A stretch of 64,000 nucleotides of DNA from Streptococcus sp. F0442 (GCF_000314795.2 NZ_KB373314.1:1-64000); one strand, 5' to 3'; shown: positions 52,495-62,236, counted from the stretch's first letter. Made by a program: numbers and translations. The notes: generated by a model from the letters alone, not told the origin.

Positions 52495-53637
52495 ATGTAT
52501 AACATATACTACAAAACACAAATTTATGTCGGCAAGGGTGCCTTGGCTCACTTGGGCGACTATCACAACCAATCGATATTGGTTGTTGCGGATCCATTTT
52601 TAAAAGAATCTGGACAGTTGGATCGCATTCTTGAATTCTTAGATACAAGTAACGATCTTGTGATCTTTACGGATATCGTTCCAGATCCGCCAATTGATGT
52701 CATCGTGGCAGGGATTAAAGCTACGGAAGGAAAATCAATCGATATTGTCTTATCAGTTGGTGGAGGATCTGCAATCGATGCTTCTAAAGCCATGTATTAC
52801 TTTGCTAAGAAACAAGGTGTCTTTAAAGATGTGAAACTCATCTCTATCCCGACGACTAGTGGTACAGGCTCTGAAGTGACGAGTTTTGCAGTGATTACCG
52901 ATGCTGAGAAAGAACAAAAGTATCCGATTGTCGATTGGGATATTTTACCAGAGGTCGCAATTTTGGATTCGAATTTGGTGGAAACTTTACCAGCTAATAT
53001 CACAGCTGACACTGGTATGGATGTGTTGACGCATGCAATCGAGGCTTATGTTTCTAATAAAGCGACTGATTTTTCCGACGCTTTGGCTGAAAAAGCTATC
53101 AAATTAGTTTTTGAATACTTACCTCGTGCATACAAAGACGGGCATGATTTGGAAGCGCGTGAAAAAATGCATGTGGCCTCTACCTTGGCAGGAATGGCCT
53201 TCAACTCAGCTTCATTGGGGATCAATCATAGTATCGCCCATGCTGCAGGAGCAAAATTCCATATCCCACATGGACGTCTCAACAGCATCTTAATGCCGCA
53301 TATTATCCAGTATAATGCTAATGTGACAACTAATGGTGCCCGCACAGGTAATTTGAATAAAGAAACTGCTGAACGCTATCAACAGATTGCTCGTTTATTA
53401 GGCTTGAGTGCTTCTACACCTGTTCTTGGTGTACGACAACTAGTCGATGCTGTTCGGAAACTTCAGAAGAAATTAGATCACCCAACTTCATTGAGCGCTT
53501 ATGGAGTAGGACTTGAAGATTTTAATGAAAATAAGCGTGAGATTGCAGAAGCGGCCTTAGTGGATAAGTGTACGATTACGAATCCAAGAGTTCCTACAGT
53601 TGAAGAATTGTTGAAAGTTGTAGAACAGGCTTTTTAA
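52495..53637 (+). CDS. pduQ: Iron-dependent alcohol dehydrogenase (PduQ/EutG type)
   Basis: A 380-residue group-III alcohol dehydrogenase, expected to reduce propionaldehyde to 1-propanol while regenerating NAD+ in the compartment. SVGGGSAIDASKA near 89 binds NAD; TTSGTGSEV near 120; iron ligands are in HSIAHAAGAKFHIPHG near 245-260. First gene after the antitermination leader; GGAG lies upstream of its ATG. EutG, its ethanolamine counterpart, cannot be separated from PduQ by sequence; position favours PduQ. Confidence 0.88.
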   Translation: MYNIYYKTQIYVGKGALAHLGDYHNQSILVVADPFLKESGQLDRILEFLDTSNDLVIFTDIVPDPPIDVIVAGIKATEGKSIDIVLSVGGGSAIDASKAMYYFAKKQGVFKDVKLISIPTTSGTGSEVTSFAVITDAEKEQKYPIVDWDILPEVAILDSNLVETLPANITADTGMDVLTHAIEAYVSNKATDFSDALAEKAIKLVFEYLPRAYKDGHDLEAREKMHVASTLAGMAFNSASLGINHSIAHAAGAKFHIPHGRLNSILMPHIIQYNANVTTNGARTGNLNKETAERYQQIARLLGLSASTPVLGVRQLVDAVRKLQKKLDHPTSLSAYGVGLEDFNENKREIAEAALVDKCTITNPRVPTVEELLKVVEQAF

Positions 53638-53679
53638 AAATATTACAGTCGTTTTTATCATACATAAAGGAGTAATAAA

Positions 53680-54384
53680 ATGGCTAATAATTGTAATGTT
53701 ACTGAATTTGTTGGTTCAAATCCAACAGGAGATACCATTGGTCTCGTGATTGCCAATGTCGATCAACAGTTGTTGGATGCTATGAAGTTGAAAAAATACT
53801 ATCGGTCCATTGGTATTATAGGTGCTCGTACAGGAGCTGGACCTCATATTATGGCTGCAGATGAAGCTGTAAAAGCTACAAATACAGAGATCGTTAGCAT
53901 CGAATTACCTCGTGATACAAAAGGTGGAGCAGGACATGGTAACTTAATTATCTTTGGTGGAGAAGATGTATCAGATGTACGCCGTGCAGTAGAAGTAACT
54001 TTAGGTGAAGTCAATCGTACATTTGGAGATGTCTATGCCAATGAAGCAGGCCATATCGAATTGCAATACACTGCGAGAGCAAGCCATGCCATCGAAACAG
54101 CTTTTGGTGCTGAAGTTGGTCGTGCCTTTGGTCTCATTGTAGGTGCGCCTGCAGCCATCGGAGTTGTTATGGCGGATACTGCAGTTAAATCAGCTACAGT
54201 TGATGTTGTTGGTTATGCTTCACCAGGTAATGGTGGAACAAGCCATTCAAATGAGGTCATTTTGTTTATCAGTGGTGATTCTGGAGCAGTGAGACAAGCT
54301 GTCGTTTCTGCAAGAGAAATCGGGCTTCAATTGCTTGGAAGTCTCGGTGACACACCAGTGAATGGTCAGCCATCCTACATTTAG
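53680..54384 (+). CDS. pduB: Microcompartment trimeric shell protein PduB
   Basis: A 234-residue shell protein with two tandem BMC domains (BMC-T): about 20-115 (SIGIIGARTGAGPHIMAADEAVKATN) and 125-220 (AFGLIVGAPAAIGVVMADTAVKSA). Such trimers form pseudohexagonal tiles with a gated pore. It is the only shell protein of the pdu section; no PduA/J-type hexamer is in the window. AAGGAG precedes it. Confidence 0.92.
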   Translation: MANNCNVTEFVGSNPTGDTIGLVIANVDQQLLDAMKLKKYYRSIGIIGARTGAGPHIMAADEAVKATNTEIVSIELPRDTKGGAGHGNLIIFGGEDVSDVRRAVEVTLGEVNRTFGDVYANEAGHIELQYTARASHAIETAFGAEVGRAFGLIVGAPAAIGVVMADTAVKSATVDVVGYASPGNGGTSHSNEVILFISGDSGAVRQAVVSAREIGLQLLGSLGDTPVNGQPSYI

Positions 54385-54402
54385 AGAATGGGGGAATGAA
54401 AG

Positions 54403-56067
54403 ATGACAAAATCAAAACGTTTTGAAGTTCTCAGTAAACGACCAATTAATCAGGATGGATTCGTAACAGAGTGGGTTGAAGAAGGTTTAGTGGCTATGGA
54501 TAGCCCTAATGATCCAAAGCCTAGTATTCGTATTGAAAATGGCGTCGTAGTTGAATTAGATGGAAAATCAAGAGAAGAATTTGATTTAATCGATCAGTTT
54601 ATCGCTACTTATGGAATTGATTTGAAACATGCAGAAGAAGTTGTTCGAATGGATTCTAAAGAGATCGCTAACAAAATTTTAACTCCGAATGTACCACGTT
54701 CTGAAATTGTTCGATTGACCAAAGCAATGACTCCTGCAAAAATTTGTGAAGTTGTGAATCACATGAATGTTGTTGAAATCATGATGTGTTTGCAAAAAAT
54801 GCGGACACGGAAACAAACAGCAACACAAGCGCACGTTACAAACGTGAATGATAATCCGGTACAGATTGCTGCGGATGCTGCAGAAGGGGCTCTGCGTGGA
54901 TTTGCTGAACAAGAAACCACAGTAGCCGTTGTTCGTTATGCACCTTTCAATGCCTTGTCTCTTATGATTGGTTCGCAAGTTGGTCGTCCTGGAGTTCTCA
55001 CTCAGTGTTCATTGGAAGAAGCAACAGAACTTGAATTTGGTATGCGTGGCTTCACGGCTTATGCTGAAACTATCTCCGTTTATGGTACAGAAGATGTATT
55101 TACAGATGGTGATGATACTCCTTGGTCAAAAGCCTTTTTGGCGTCTGCCTATGCTTCTCGTGGATTGAAGATGCGTTTTACTTCAGGGACTGGTTCAGAA
55201 GTTCAAATGGGACAAGCAGAAGGTAAGTCTATGCTTTACTTGGAAGCTCGCTGTCTATATATTACAAAAGCTGCGGGTGTTCAAGGAACACAAAATGGTT
55301 CTGTTAGTTGTATTGGTATTCCAGCAGCTGTTCCAAGTGGTATTCGTGCAGTCGTTGCTGAAAACTTAATTGCGACGATGCTGGACCTTGAATGTGCCTC
55401 TTCAAATGACCAAACATTTACTCACTCAGATTTGCGGCGTTCTGTACGTACCTTAATGCAGTTTGCACCTGGTACCGATTTTATTAACTCTGGATATTCT
55501 GCAACTCCAAACTATGACAATATGTTTGCTGGATCTAACTGGGATGCTGAAGATTTTGACGACTACAATGTTCTGCAACGTGACTTACGTGTAGATGGTG
55601 GTTTGCGCCCTGTTCGTGAAGAAGAAGTTATCAAGGTTCGGAATAAAGCGGCGCGTGTGATGCAAGCTCTATTTAAAGGTTTAGGTTTACCTGCTATCAC
55701 AGATGAAGAAGTGGAAGCGGCGACTTATGCACACGGTTCAAAAGATATGCCTGACCGTGATAAGGTTGAAGATATCAAAGCGGCTCAAGGTATCCTTGAA
55801 CGTGGTGTTCAAGGTGTGGATCTTATTAAGGCTTTGGCAAACAATGGCTTCCCAGAAATTGCCAATGAACTCTTGAATTTGTTTAAACAACGTGCTGCAG
55901 GTGACTTTTTACAAACGTCTGCTATTTTCGATAAAGATTGGAATGTTATATCAGCTATTAACTCTCCGAACGATTATGTTGGTGTCGGAACTGGACATCG
56001 CCTAGTGGGAGAAGAATGGGAAAAGGTTAAAGATATTCCACGTGCGATCGACCCTCGTGATATATAG
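54403..56067 (+). CDS. pduC: Propanediol dehydratase large subunit
   Basis: A 554-residue alpha subunit of B12-dependent diol dehydratase, which turns 1,2-propanediol into propionaldehyde. The TIM-barrel substrate and cobalamin-facing segments are intact (VNDNPVQIAADAAEGALRG; RFTSGTGSEVQMG; GSVSCIGIPAAVPSG; CASSNDQTFTHSD). Length matches Salmonella PduC (554). Propanediol rather than glycerol use is suggested by context, although both dehydratases are homologous. Confidence 0.96.
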   Translation: MTKSKRFEVLSKRPINQDGFVTEWVEEGLVAMDSPNDPKPSIRIENGVVVELDGKSREEFDLIDQFIATYGIDLKHAEEVVRMDSKEIANKILTPNVPRSEIVRLTKAMTPAKICEVVNHMNVVEIMMCLQKMRTRKQTATQAHVTNVNDNPVQIAADAAEGALRGFAEQETTVAVVRYAPFNALSLMIGSQVGRPGVLTQCSLEEATELEFGMRGFTAYAETISVYGTEDVFTDGDDTPWSKAFLASAYASRGLKMRFTSGTGSEVQMGQAEGKSMLYLEARCLYITKAAGVQGTQNGSVSCIGIPAAVPSGIRAVVAENLIATMLDLECASSNDQTFTHSDLRRSVRTLMQFAPGTDFINSGYSATPNYDNMFAGSNWDAEDFDDYNVLQRDLRVDGGLRPVREEEVIKVRNKAARVMQALFKGLGLPAITDEEVEAATYAHGSKDMPDRDKVEDIKAAQGILERGVQGVDLIKALANNGFPEIANELLNLFKQRAAGDFLQTSAIFDKDWNVISAINSPNDYVGVGTGHRLVGEEWEKVKDIPRAIDPRDI

Positions 56068-56079
56068 GAGGACCTAACG

Positions 56080-56751
56080 ATGACAGAAATAAATGAAACG
56101 TTGTTGCGCTCGATCATCGAGAGTGTGTTAAAAGAAGTGAAAGCAGAATCTAACGATCATGTAGAACCAACTCATCATGTAGATGCTACAACTACGGCAT
56201 CCGTCAATGAGGGAACAGTTATTCGAAAAGTTGGGGTTGCTCAGCCAAGTCAATCTGTTGATGAAGTTGTTATTGCGGTTGGTCCAGCTTTTGGGGAACA
56301 ACAAGTTAAAACAATGGTTGACATACCGCACACTGAAGTACTGAGACAATTAGTTGCAGGAATTGAAGAAGAAGGCTTGAAAGCTCGGATTGTGAAAGTA
56401 TATCGTTCATCTGACGTGGCTTTCGTGGCTGTTGAAGGGGACCACCTTTCTGGTTCTGGAATTTCTATTGGTGTACAGTCCAAAGGAACAACTGTGATTC
56501 ACCAACGTGATTTACCACCATTGAGTAATCTAGAACTCTTCCCTCAAGCACCACTCTTGACTCCTGAAACCTATCGTTTAATCGGCAAAAATGCTGCCAA
56601 ATATGCAAAAGGTGAAACACCAAATCCTGTTCCTACCTTGAATGATCAAATGGCACGTCCAAAATATCAGGCTTACTCAGCTTTGCTTCACATTAAAGAA
56701 ACAAAATTGGTCGTAAAAGGTAAGCCTGCAGATGAGTGTGTGTTAATTTAA
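56080..56751 (+). CDS. pduD: Propanediol dehydratase medium subunit
   Basis: A 223-residue beta subunit. Its N-terminal amphipathic helix [18 protein letters not shown] resembles the encapsulation peptide that targets Salmonella PduD into the microcompartment; a low-complexity linker follows (about 22-45) before the catalytic-core domain ([22 protein letters not shown]). AGGAGG precedes the ATG. It contributes to the cobalamin site with PduC. Confidence 0.95.
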   Translation: MTEINETLLRSIIESVLKEVKAESNDHVEPTHHVDATTTASVNEGTVIRKVGVAQPSQSVDEVVIAVGPAFGEQQVKTMVDIPHTEVLRQLVAGIEEEGLKARIVKVYRSSDVAFVAVEGDHLSGSGISIGVQSKGTTVIHQRDLPPLSNLELFPQAPLLTPETYRLIGKNAAKYAKGETPNPVPTLNDQMARPKYQAYSALLHIKETKLVVKGKPADECVLI

Positions 56752-56766
56752 AGTAGGAGGTCCACA

Positions 56767-57276
56767 ATGGCAGAATCAGTTGAATTATTAGTAAAACAAA
56801 TCTTAGAACAAATGAATCGTTCTGAGACAAGTGCTCCAAGCTTTTCAAGTAGCAATCAAGACGAAGCAACAGCTAATGATTATCCAATTGCTAAAAAGCA
56901 TCCAGACTGGATTAAAATTGGAGATAACAAGAAATTTGAAGATGTTACATTGGAAAATATTCTTTCAGGTCGAATTTCATCTCAGGACTTACGGATTAAA
57001 CCAGAGATTCTAATTAAACAAGGTGAAATCGCCAAAAATTCTGGTCGTGAGGCTATTCAATATAACTTTTCTCGTGCTGCTGAATTGACTCGTGTTCCAG
57101 ACAAACGTGTTCTAGAAATTTACAATGCTTTACGTCCTTATCGTTCTTCTAAAGAGGAACTCTTATCCATTGCAGAAGAATTGGAAACACAATATCAAGC
57201 AAAGATTTGTGCAGGATTTATTAGAGAAGCCGCTGAACATTATGAACGTCGTAAGAAATTGAAAGGCGATAACTAG
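56767..57276 (+). CDS. pduE: Propanediol dehydratase small subunit
   Basis: A 169-residue gamma subunit of diol dehydratase. It too has an N-terminal amphipathic helix (AESVELLVKQILEQMNR) followed by a Ser/Thr-rich linker, which could be a second encapsulation signal. The helical core (YPIAKKHPDWI..., LTRVPDKRVLEIYNALRPYR) is typical. GTAGGAGG precedes the ATG. Confidence 0.95.
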   Translation: MAESVELLVKQILEQMNRSETSAPSFSSSNQDEATANDYPIAKKHPDWIKIGDNKKFEDVTLENILSGRISSQDLRIKPEILIKQGEIAKNSGREAIQYNFSRAAELTRVPDKRVLEIYNALRPYRSSKEELLSIAEELETQYQAKICAGFIREAAEHYERRKKLKGDN

Positions 57277-57302
57277 CAGCGAGATAGAATTGGAGGAAAA
57301 TA

Positions 57303-59162
57303 GTGAAATATATCATTGGTGTTGATATTGGGAATTCCTCAACAGAAACTGCGTTAGCAGCATTCGATACTGCACAAAATAAACTTCACTTCCTTTCATC
57401 TGCTATTTCTGATACGACTGGTATTAAGGGAACGAAAGAAAATGTTCATGGAATCTATGATTCTCTTCGCAAATTAATGGCTAAGACGTCACTTGATTTA
57501 AAAGATATTAGTTTGATTCGCATTAACGAAGCAACGCCAGTTATCGGGGACGTAGCTATGGAAACCATTACGGAAACTGTGATTACAGAATCCACAATGA
57601 TTGGTCATAATCCTCGGACCCCAGGCGGACTTGGTTTAGGTGTCGGGAAAACGGTTTATATTCTTGACTTAATTAATCAAGTGAAAACGGAGCCTTATAT
57701 TGTAGTTGTTCCAAAGAATATTGATTTTGATTTAGTAGCGAAGTTGATCAATGCTTATTTTGAAAACGGTTACAATATTCAAGGAGCTGTGCTCCAAGCA
57801 GATGATGGTGTCTTGGTCAATAATCGTTTAAGATCTAAAATCCCGATCGTAGATGAGATTCTATACATTGATAAGGTGCCCTTGGGCATGTTAGCGGCGG
57901 TAGAAGTTGTAGAGCAGGGTAAAGTCATTACACAGTTATCTAATCCTTATGGGATTGCGACTGTTTTTGAACTGAATCCGGATGAAACAAAGAGCATTGT
58001 GCCAATCGCGCGTGCCCTGATTGGAAATCGTTCAGCGGTTGTGATTAAAACGCCAAAAGGTGATGTCAAAGCCCGTAAAATTCCAGCTGGGACAATTCAA
58101 ATTATTGGTGAAAATCAAATCTTACGTGTGGATGTTTCTAAGGGATCTGAAGCGATCATGGAGCAGGTGGTCCTTGCTAATAATATCCAAAATGTAATTG
58201 GAGAAGCTGGAACAAACGTCGGTGGCATGCTTGAAAAAGTACGGCAAACCATGGCCAAACTGACAGATAAAAGTCAAGATCAGATAGCTATTCAAGATTT
58301 ATTGGCAGTGAATACCTTTGTTCCGATCTCTGTTCAAGGGGGCTTGGCTGGTGAATTTTCTATGGAACAAGCAGTTGGAATTGCTTCTATGGTTAATTCT
58401 GATAAACTTCAAATGTCTATCATAGCGAAAGAAATTGAGCATGAGTTGGGCATCCCAGTTGAAATAGGAGGCTCTGAAGCAGAATCCGCTATTTTAGGGG
58501 CTTTGACGACTCCAGGATCAGACACCCCACTTGCTATTTTGGATTTGGGTGCTGGATCCACAGATGCTTCCATCATTAATAAGCAAGGTGAGATTCATGC
58601 CATTCACTTGGCAGGAGCAGGGGATATGGTGACCATGCTGATTAACTCAGAGCTTGGCCTTGAGAACCGTCATTTGGCGGAAGATATCAAAAAATATCCC
58701 TTAGCTAAAGTTGAGAGTCTTTTCCATATCCGTCATGAAGACGGAACTGTTCAATTCTTTGATCAACCCTTATCAAGTGATTTATTTGCACGTGTGGTTA
58801 TAGTAAAAGGTGAACAAGAGTTTGTTCCGTTGAACAACCAGGACTTTTCCATTGAGAAGATTCGCTTGGTTCGGCAATCTGCTAAAGAGCGTGTATTTGT
58901 TACCAATGCGATTCGTGCTCTGAAACGGGTGAGTCCTACGGAAAATATTCGTGATATTCCTTTCGTCGTCATCGTTGGTGGTTCTGCATTAGACTTTGAA
59001 ATTCCGCAGCTAGTGACAGAAGCTTTGTCACAACATGCCATCGTAGCTGGTCGCGGAAATGTACGAGGAAATGAAGGGCCAAGGAATGCTGTAGCCACTG
59101 GGTTAATCTTGACGTATGCTAGAGAGGCAGAGGGTGGCCGTTATGACTATTCAATTATCTAA
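57303..59162 (+). CDS. pduG: Diol dehydratase reactivase large subunit
   Basis: A 619-residue actin-fold ATPase (DdrA/DhaF family) that frees damaged cobalamin from inactivated diol dehydratase. It starts IIGVDIGNSSTETALAA (phosphate-1 loop) and has AILDLGAGSTDASII near 411-425 and the late VIVGGSALDFEIPQL. Length is close to 610 as in relatives. It overlaps pduH by 20 nt. Confidence 0.95.
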   Translation: MKYIIGVDIGNSSTETALAAFDTAQNKLHFLSSAISDTTGIKGTKENVHGIYDSLRKLMAKTSLDLKDISLIRINEATPVIGDVAMETITETVITESTMIGHNPRTPGGLGLGVGKTVYILDLINQVKTEPYIVVVPKNIDFDLVAKLINAYFENGYNIQGAVLQADDGVLVNNRLRSKIPIVDEILYIDKVPLGMLAAVEVVEQGKVITQLSNPYGIATVFELNPDETKSIVPIARALIGNRSAVVIKTPKGDVKARKIPAGTIQIIGENQILRVDVSKGSEAIMEQVVLANNIQNVIGEAGTNVGGMLEKVRQTMAKLTDKSQDQIAIQDLLAVNTFVPISVQGGLAGEFSMEQAVGIASMVNSDKLQMSIIAKEIEHELGIPVEIGGSEAESAILGALTTPGSDTPLAILDLGAGSTDASIINKQGEIHAIHLAGAGDMVTMLINSELGLENRHLAEDIKKYPLAKVESLFHIRHEDGTVQFFDQPLSSDLFARVVIVKGEQEFVPLNNQDFSIEKIRLVRQSAKERVFVTNAIRALKRVSPTENIRDIPFVVIVGGSALDFEIPQLVTEALSQHAIVAGRGNVRGNEGPRNAVATGLILTYAREAEGGRYDYSII

Positions 59163-59523
59163 TAAACCAAAGATCATTTTCTATATCCCAAAGGATAGTG
59201 AAACAACTGTTTTTGATCAAGTTGGTTTTGGTATTGAAGAAGAAGGGATACCGTTTGAATATATTCAGGCAGAATCAGTTGAAGATGTTGTTTTAACAGC
59301 CCATCGTGCTTCTCATGAATCGTCCTTACTAGTTGGCATAGCGGCCAATAAACATGATATCGTCCTTCATTATAGGAATTTACCCAAAGAAAAATATGTT
59401 TATAGAATTAAACAATATGACGGTGTTGGAAATCGGGAGTTACGTTTATTGGGCACAAATGCCGCTCGGTTAGTTAAAGGGGTACCCTTTAACACAAGTT
59501 CGATTTTTGATGTTACATTTTAG
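59143..59523 (+). CDS. pduH: Diol dehydratase reactivase small subunit
   Basis: A 126-residue DdrB/PduH subunit that swaps with the beta subunit of diol dehydratase during reactivation (KPKIIFYIPKDSE..., VGIAANKHDIVLHYRNLP). I chose the ATG at 59143, which follows AGAGGGTGG; earlier in-frame ATGs lie deep within pduG. Confidence 0.92.
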   Translation: MTIQLSNKPKIIFYIPKDSETTVFDQVGFGIEEEGIPFEYIQAESVEDVVLTAHRASHESSLLVGIAANKHDIVLHYRNLPKEKYVYRIKQYDGVGNRELRLLGTNAARLVKGVPFNTSSIFDVTF

Positions 59524-59549
59524 TTCAAGATTAGCAGGAGGTGGTTAAA

Positions 59550-60041
59550 GTGACGATGAATGAGGATAAAATTGAAAAAATGACTTTAAAGATCCTTAAA
59601 GAAATTTTGAATCGTTATCCTGTTGAATCAAATCATTCGAATTATTCCAATCCACTCTATCAAAAGGCGTGGGATATTGTACAAAGAGCAGTGAAAAAAG
59701 CAAAAGACTTACAAGTTGATGTGGTCATTACAGTTCTTGATTCAAGTGCTCGCGTCATCATGACTTATAGAATGGAACATGCGTTATTAGTTAGCGATGA
59801 GATGGCTTATAAAAAAGCATATACTGCTGTAGGAATGAAAATGGAATCAAAAGATTTAAAACCATTAACTCAACCGGGACAATGGTTATATCAATTGGAA
59901 ATGATGTTGGACAATAAAATTGTCAGTCTTTCTGGTGGGGTTCCAATTTTTGAGGGAGAACATCTACTGGGGTCCATTGGAGTCAGTGGTGGAAATTCTA
60001 TACAAGACCAAGAAATTGCGTTATATGCCATCGATAGATAA
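59550..60041 (+). CDS. GlcG/PduO C-terminal-type heme-binding protein
   Basis: A 163-residue protein of the GlcG/HbpS (DUF336) family, equal to the C-terminal domain of Salmonella PduO, which binds heme. The core is ALLVSDEMAYKKAYTAVGMKM... and GGVPIFEGEHLLGSIGVSGG. The first ~20 residues (NEDKIEKMTLKILKEILNRY) form an amphipathic helix and a short linker like the PduD and PduE targeting peptides, so it may be a lumen protein. Start: GTG 59550, 8 nt after AGGAGG; ATG 59556 is possible. Confidence 0.85.
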   Translation: MTMNEDKIEKMTLKILKEILNRYPVESNHSNYSNPLYQKAWDIVQRAVKKAKDLQVDVVITVLDSSARVIMTYRMEHALLVSDEMAYKKAYTAVGMKMESKDLKPLTQPGQWLYQLEMMLDNKIVSLSGGVPIFEGEHLLGSIGVSGGNSIQDQEIALYAIDR

Positions 60042-60058
60042 TAAGTAGAGGTATCATA

Positions 60059-60772
60059 ATGGAAAAATATTTAGGTGAATTCTTAGGGACAATGGTCCTG
60101 ATAGTCTTTGGTAATGGTCTTGGAGCATCTCTCAATTTGAACAAGGCAATCGCTAAAAATTTTGCTCCTAGCTGGTTCACAGCAGTCTTTGCTTGGGGCT
60201 TAGCAGTTACTCTAGGCGTTTATACGGCAGGATTTTATAATTCAGGTGGTCATTTAAATCCATCAGTTACCATTGCATTTGCGATTGGCGGATCATTCCC
60301 TTGGGATCAAGTGTTTGGTTACATCATTGCGCAAGTAGCAGGAGCTTTCGTTGGTGCTGCGATTATAACAGTGATGTACCATACACACTTTAAGGAAACA
60401 AGTCAAGAAGAAGGAAATTCAGTGGGCATTTTTGCAACGGGTCCAGCGATTCCAAATCCTTTCTATAATTTACTCAGTGAAATTATTGCGACTTTCTTCT
60501 TTATCTTTGCTTTGCTGATGATTACTCACGGTGAAATAACACCTGGATTAACACCTGTTCTAGTTGGTTTATTAATCATGGCAGTGGGTCTATCTTTGGG
60601 TTCAACTACAGGATTTGCCCTCAATCCAGCCCGTGATTTCGGTCCTCGCTTAGCGTATGCTATTTTACCGATTCCAAATAAAGGGGATGCAAATTGGTCT
60701 TATGCCTGGATTCCAATCGTAGGTCCTACTATTGGAGCGATTTTAGCAGTCCTACTTGTCAATATCATGTAA
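60059..60772 (+). CDS. pduF: Propanediol diffusion facilitator
   Basis: A 237-residue six-helix MIP-family channel. The first pore motif is HLNPSVT (NPS instead of NPA), the second ALNPARD. The PduF role, admitting 1,2-propanediol, follows from its place at the end of the pdu operon; it is paralogous to glpF at 43356. AGAGG precedes the ATG. Because a separate glycerol channel exists, a dedicated propanediol function is likely. Confidence 0.88.
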   Translation: MEKYLGEFLGTMVLIVFGNGLGASLNLNKAIAKNFAPSWFTAVFAWGLAVTLGVYTAGFYNSGGHLNPSVTIAFAIGGSFPWDQVFGYIIAQVAGAFVGAAIITVMYHTHFKETSQEEGNSVGIFATGPAIPNPFYNLLSEIIATFFFIFALLMITHGEITPGLTPVLVGLLIMAVGLSLGSTTGFALNPARDFGPRLAYAILPIPNKGDANWSYAWIPIVGPTIGAILAVLLVNIM

Positions 60773-60855
60773 TCGTGGAATACGCAAAAAAGCAGAAAAA
60801 TATACAACTTGATGAGAACAAGCATGATTGTTTAAAAAGTTGTACATAATAGATT

Positions 60856-60897
60856 GTAGGACAGAAGCTATTGAAATGAGGTCTGTCCTACTTCTTT
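60856..60897 (+). terminator. Terminator/attenuator before ackA
   Basis: GTAGGACAGA (60856-60865) pairs perfectly with TCTGTCCTAC (60882-60891), then TTCTTT. Upstream, TACAACTT and AAGTTGTA (about 60804-60844) form another stem around AACAA-GCATGA-TTGTT. The hairpin ends only about 18 nt before the ackA start, leaving no room for a promoter between. It either ends the pdu transcript with partial read-through or is a regulated attenuator; ANTAR-type loops are not convincing here. Confidence 0.65.
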
Positions 60898-60914
60898 ATT
60901 TAGAAGGTGAAAAA

Positions 60915-62108
60915 ATGTCGGATAAAATATTAGCAATCAATGCAGGAAGCTCATCTTTGAAATTTCAGTTACTAGAAATGCCAAGTGAAGCAGTTATAGC
61001 TAAAGGGATCTTTGATCGTATCGGTTTTAAAGATGGTAAAGTAAAGTATCAAACCAAAAGAAACCAAGTTCAAAAAAGTGTTTGTATACCTAGCCATGAA
61101 TTTGCAGTTCAAGTTTTGCTAGGGACTCTTGTAGAGAGTGGAGAAATTCATTCAATAGAAGAGATTGTTGGAGTTGGTCATCGGGTTGCCCATGGTGGAG
61201 AGAGTTTTAAAGGATCTGTATTGATAGATGAAAAAAATGAGGAGATCATTTCAGATTTAGGAGATTTGGCACCGAGTCATAATCCGGTCAGTCTTTCTGT
61301 TATCAAGTCATTTAAAACTCATTTTCCTAGCATCAAAAATGTCGCTGTTTTTGACACTTCTTTCCATCAGACCATGGACCCGGTTCACTACCTTTATCCC
61401 TTGCCTTATAGTTTGTACGAAAAGTTTCATGTTCGAAAATATGGTTTTCATGGTATCAGCCACGCCTATATTGCAGAAACGGTAGAAAAGATCTTTCAGC
61501 AAGAAGAGCATGCTAAGGAAAATGTTAAAATCATTAGTTGTCATTTAGGAAATGGTGCCAGTATTTGTGCGATCAAAGAGCAGCAGTCAGTAAATACGAG
61601 TATGGGCTTCACCCCTATTGATGGATTAATGATGGGGTCGCGATGTGGAAGTATTGACCCAATGATCATCCCTTACTTGGTTGAAAGACAGCAGATGCCA
61701 ATCCATGAAGTCAAGAAACTACTGAATGAAGCTTCAGGTCTCCTTGGAATTTCTGAAATGAGCAATGATATGCGTGATTTGATTCAAGCTGCGACGGAAG
61801 GGAATCAAAAAGCAGCATTAGCTATTGAGATGTTTGTGAATCGTGTGGCCCATACGATCGCATCCTATATAGTAGATCTTGATGGACTTGATGCCTTAGT
61901 ATTTACTGGAGGAATTGGAGAGAATGCAGCCCTAATCCGTTCCTTGATCGTTGATAAATTACAGGTGTTCGGAATGTCTGTGAACAAAGAGCTAAATGAA
62001 AATGGCAGTTTGTATATCCAAGATTCCAATTCCAATTGTAAGATCCTTGTCGTTCAAACGAATGAAGAATTGATGATTGCTAGAGAAACTTATCGTTTAA
62101 GCGTATAG
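60915..62108 (+). CDS. ackA: Acetate/propionate kinase
   Basis: A 397-residue ASKHA-fold kinase making ATP from acetyl- or propionyl-phosphate. Signatures: ILAINAGSSSLKFQL at the N-terminus, FDTSFHQTM near 146, GNGASICA near 205 and FTGGIGENAAL near 325. Its place within the microcompartment locus suggests the PduW/EutQ-like energy-conserving step. The ATG at 60915 follows AAGGTG; a longer frame from 60828 would run through the terminator. Confidence 0.93.
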   Translation: MSDKILAINAGSSSLKFQLLEMPSEAVIAKGIFDRIGFKDGKVKYQTKRNQVQKSVCIPSHEFAVQVLLGTLVESGEIHSIEEIVGVGHRVAHGGESFKGSVLIDEKNEEIISDLGDLAPSHNPVSLSVIKSFKTHFPSIKNVAVFDTSFHQTMDPVHYLYPLPYSLYEKFHVRKYGFHGISHAYIAETVEKIFQQEEHAKENVKIISCHLGNGASICAIKEQQSVNTSMGFTPIDGLMMGSRCGSIDPMIIPYLVERQQMPIHEVKKLLNEASGLLGISEMSNDMRDLIQAATEGNQKAALAIEMFVNRVAHTIASYIVDLDGLDALVFTGGIGENAALIRSLIVDKLQVFGMSVNKELNENGSLYIQDSNSNCKILVVQTNEELMIARETYRLSV

Positions 62109-62156
62109 CTAAAAGACAGATAGACGTTTGAAACAAAGATTGTGAAAATTTAGAGT

Positions 62157-62184
62157 TGAAAGCGGATACCAATTATAGTATAAT
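62157..62184 (+). promoter_or_regulatory. Promoter of eutS-eutV-eutW with cre site
   Basis: TTGAAA and TATAAT are separated by 17 bp in the gap before eutS (about 62156-62184). TGAAAGCGGATACC overlapping the -35 fits 12 of 14 cre positions. No antitermination hairpins are seen, as expected for the gene set that encodes the antiterminator. Confidence 0.7.
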
Positions 62185-62236
62185 CATATTATTTGGAACT
62201 ATATTTATTGTAAAACCAATCCAGAGGTGGTAATAT

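Noticed and set aside
60828-60914. Longer ackA frame with 29 extra N-terminal codons
   Set aside because: It runs through the terminator hairpin and lacks a ribosome site; acetate kinases begin at the downstream MSDKILAINAG, which has AAGGTG upstream.
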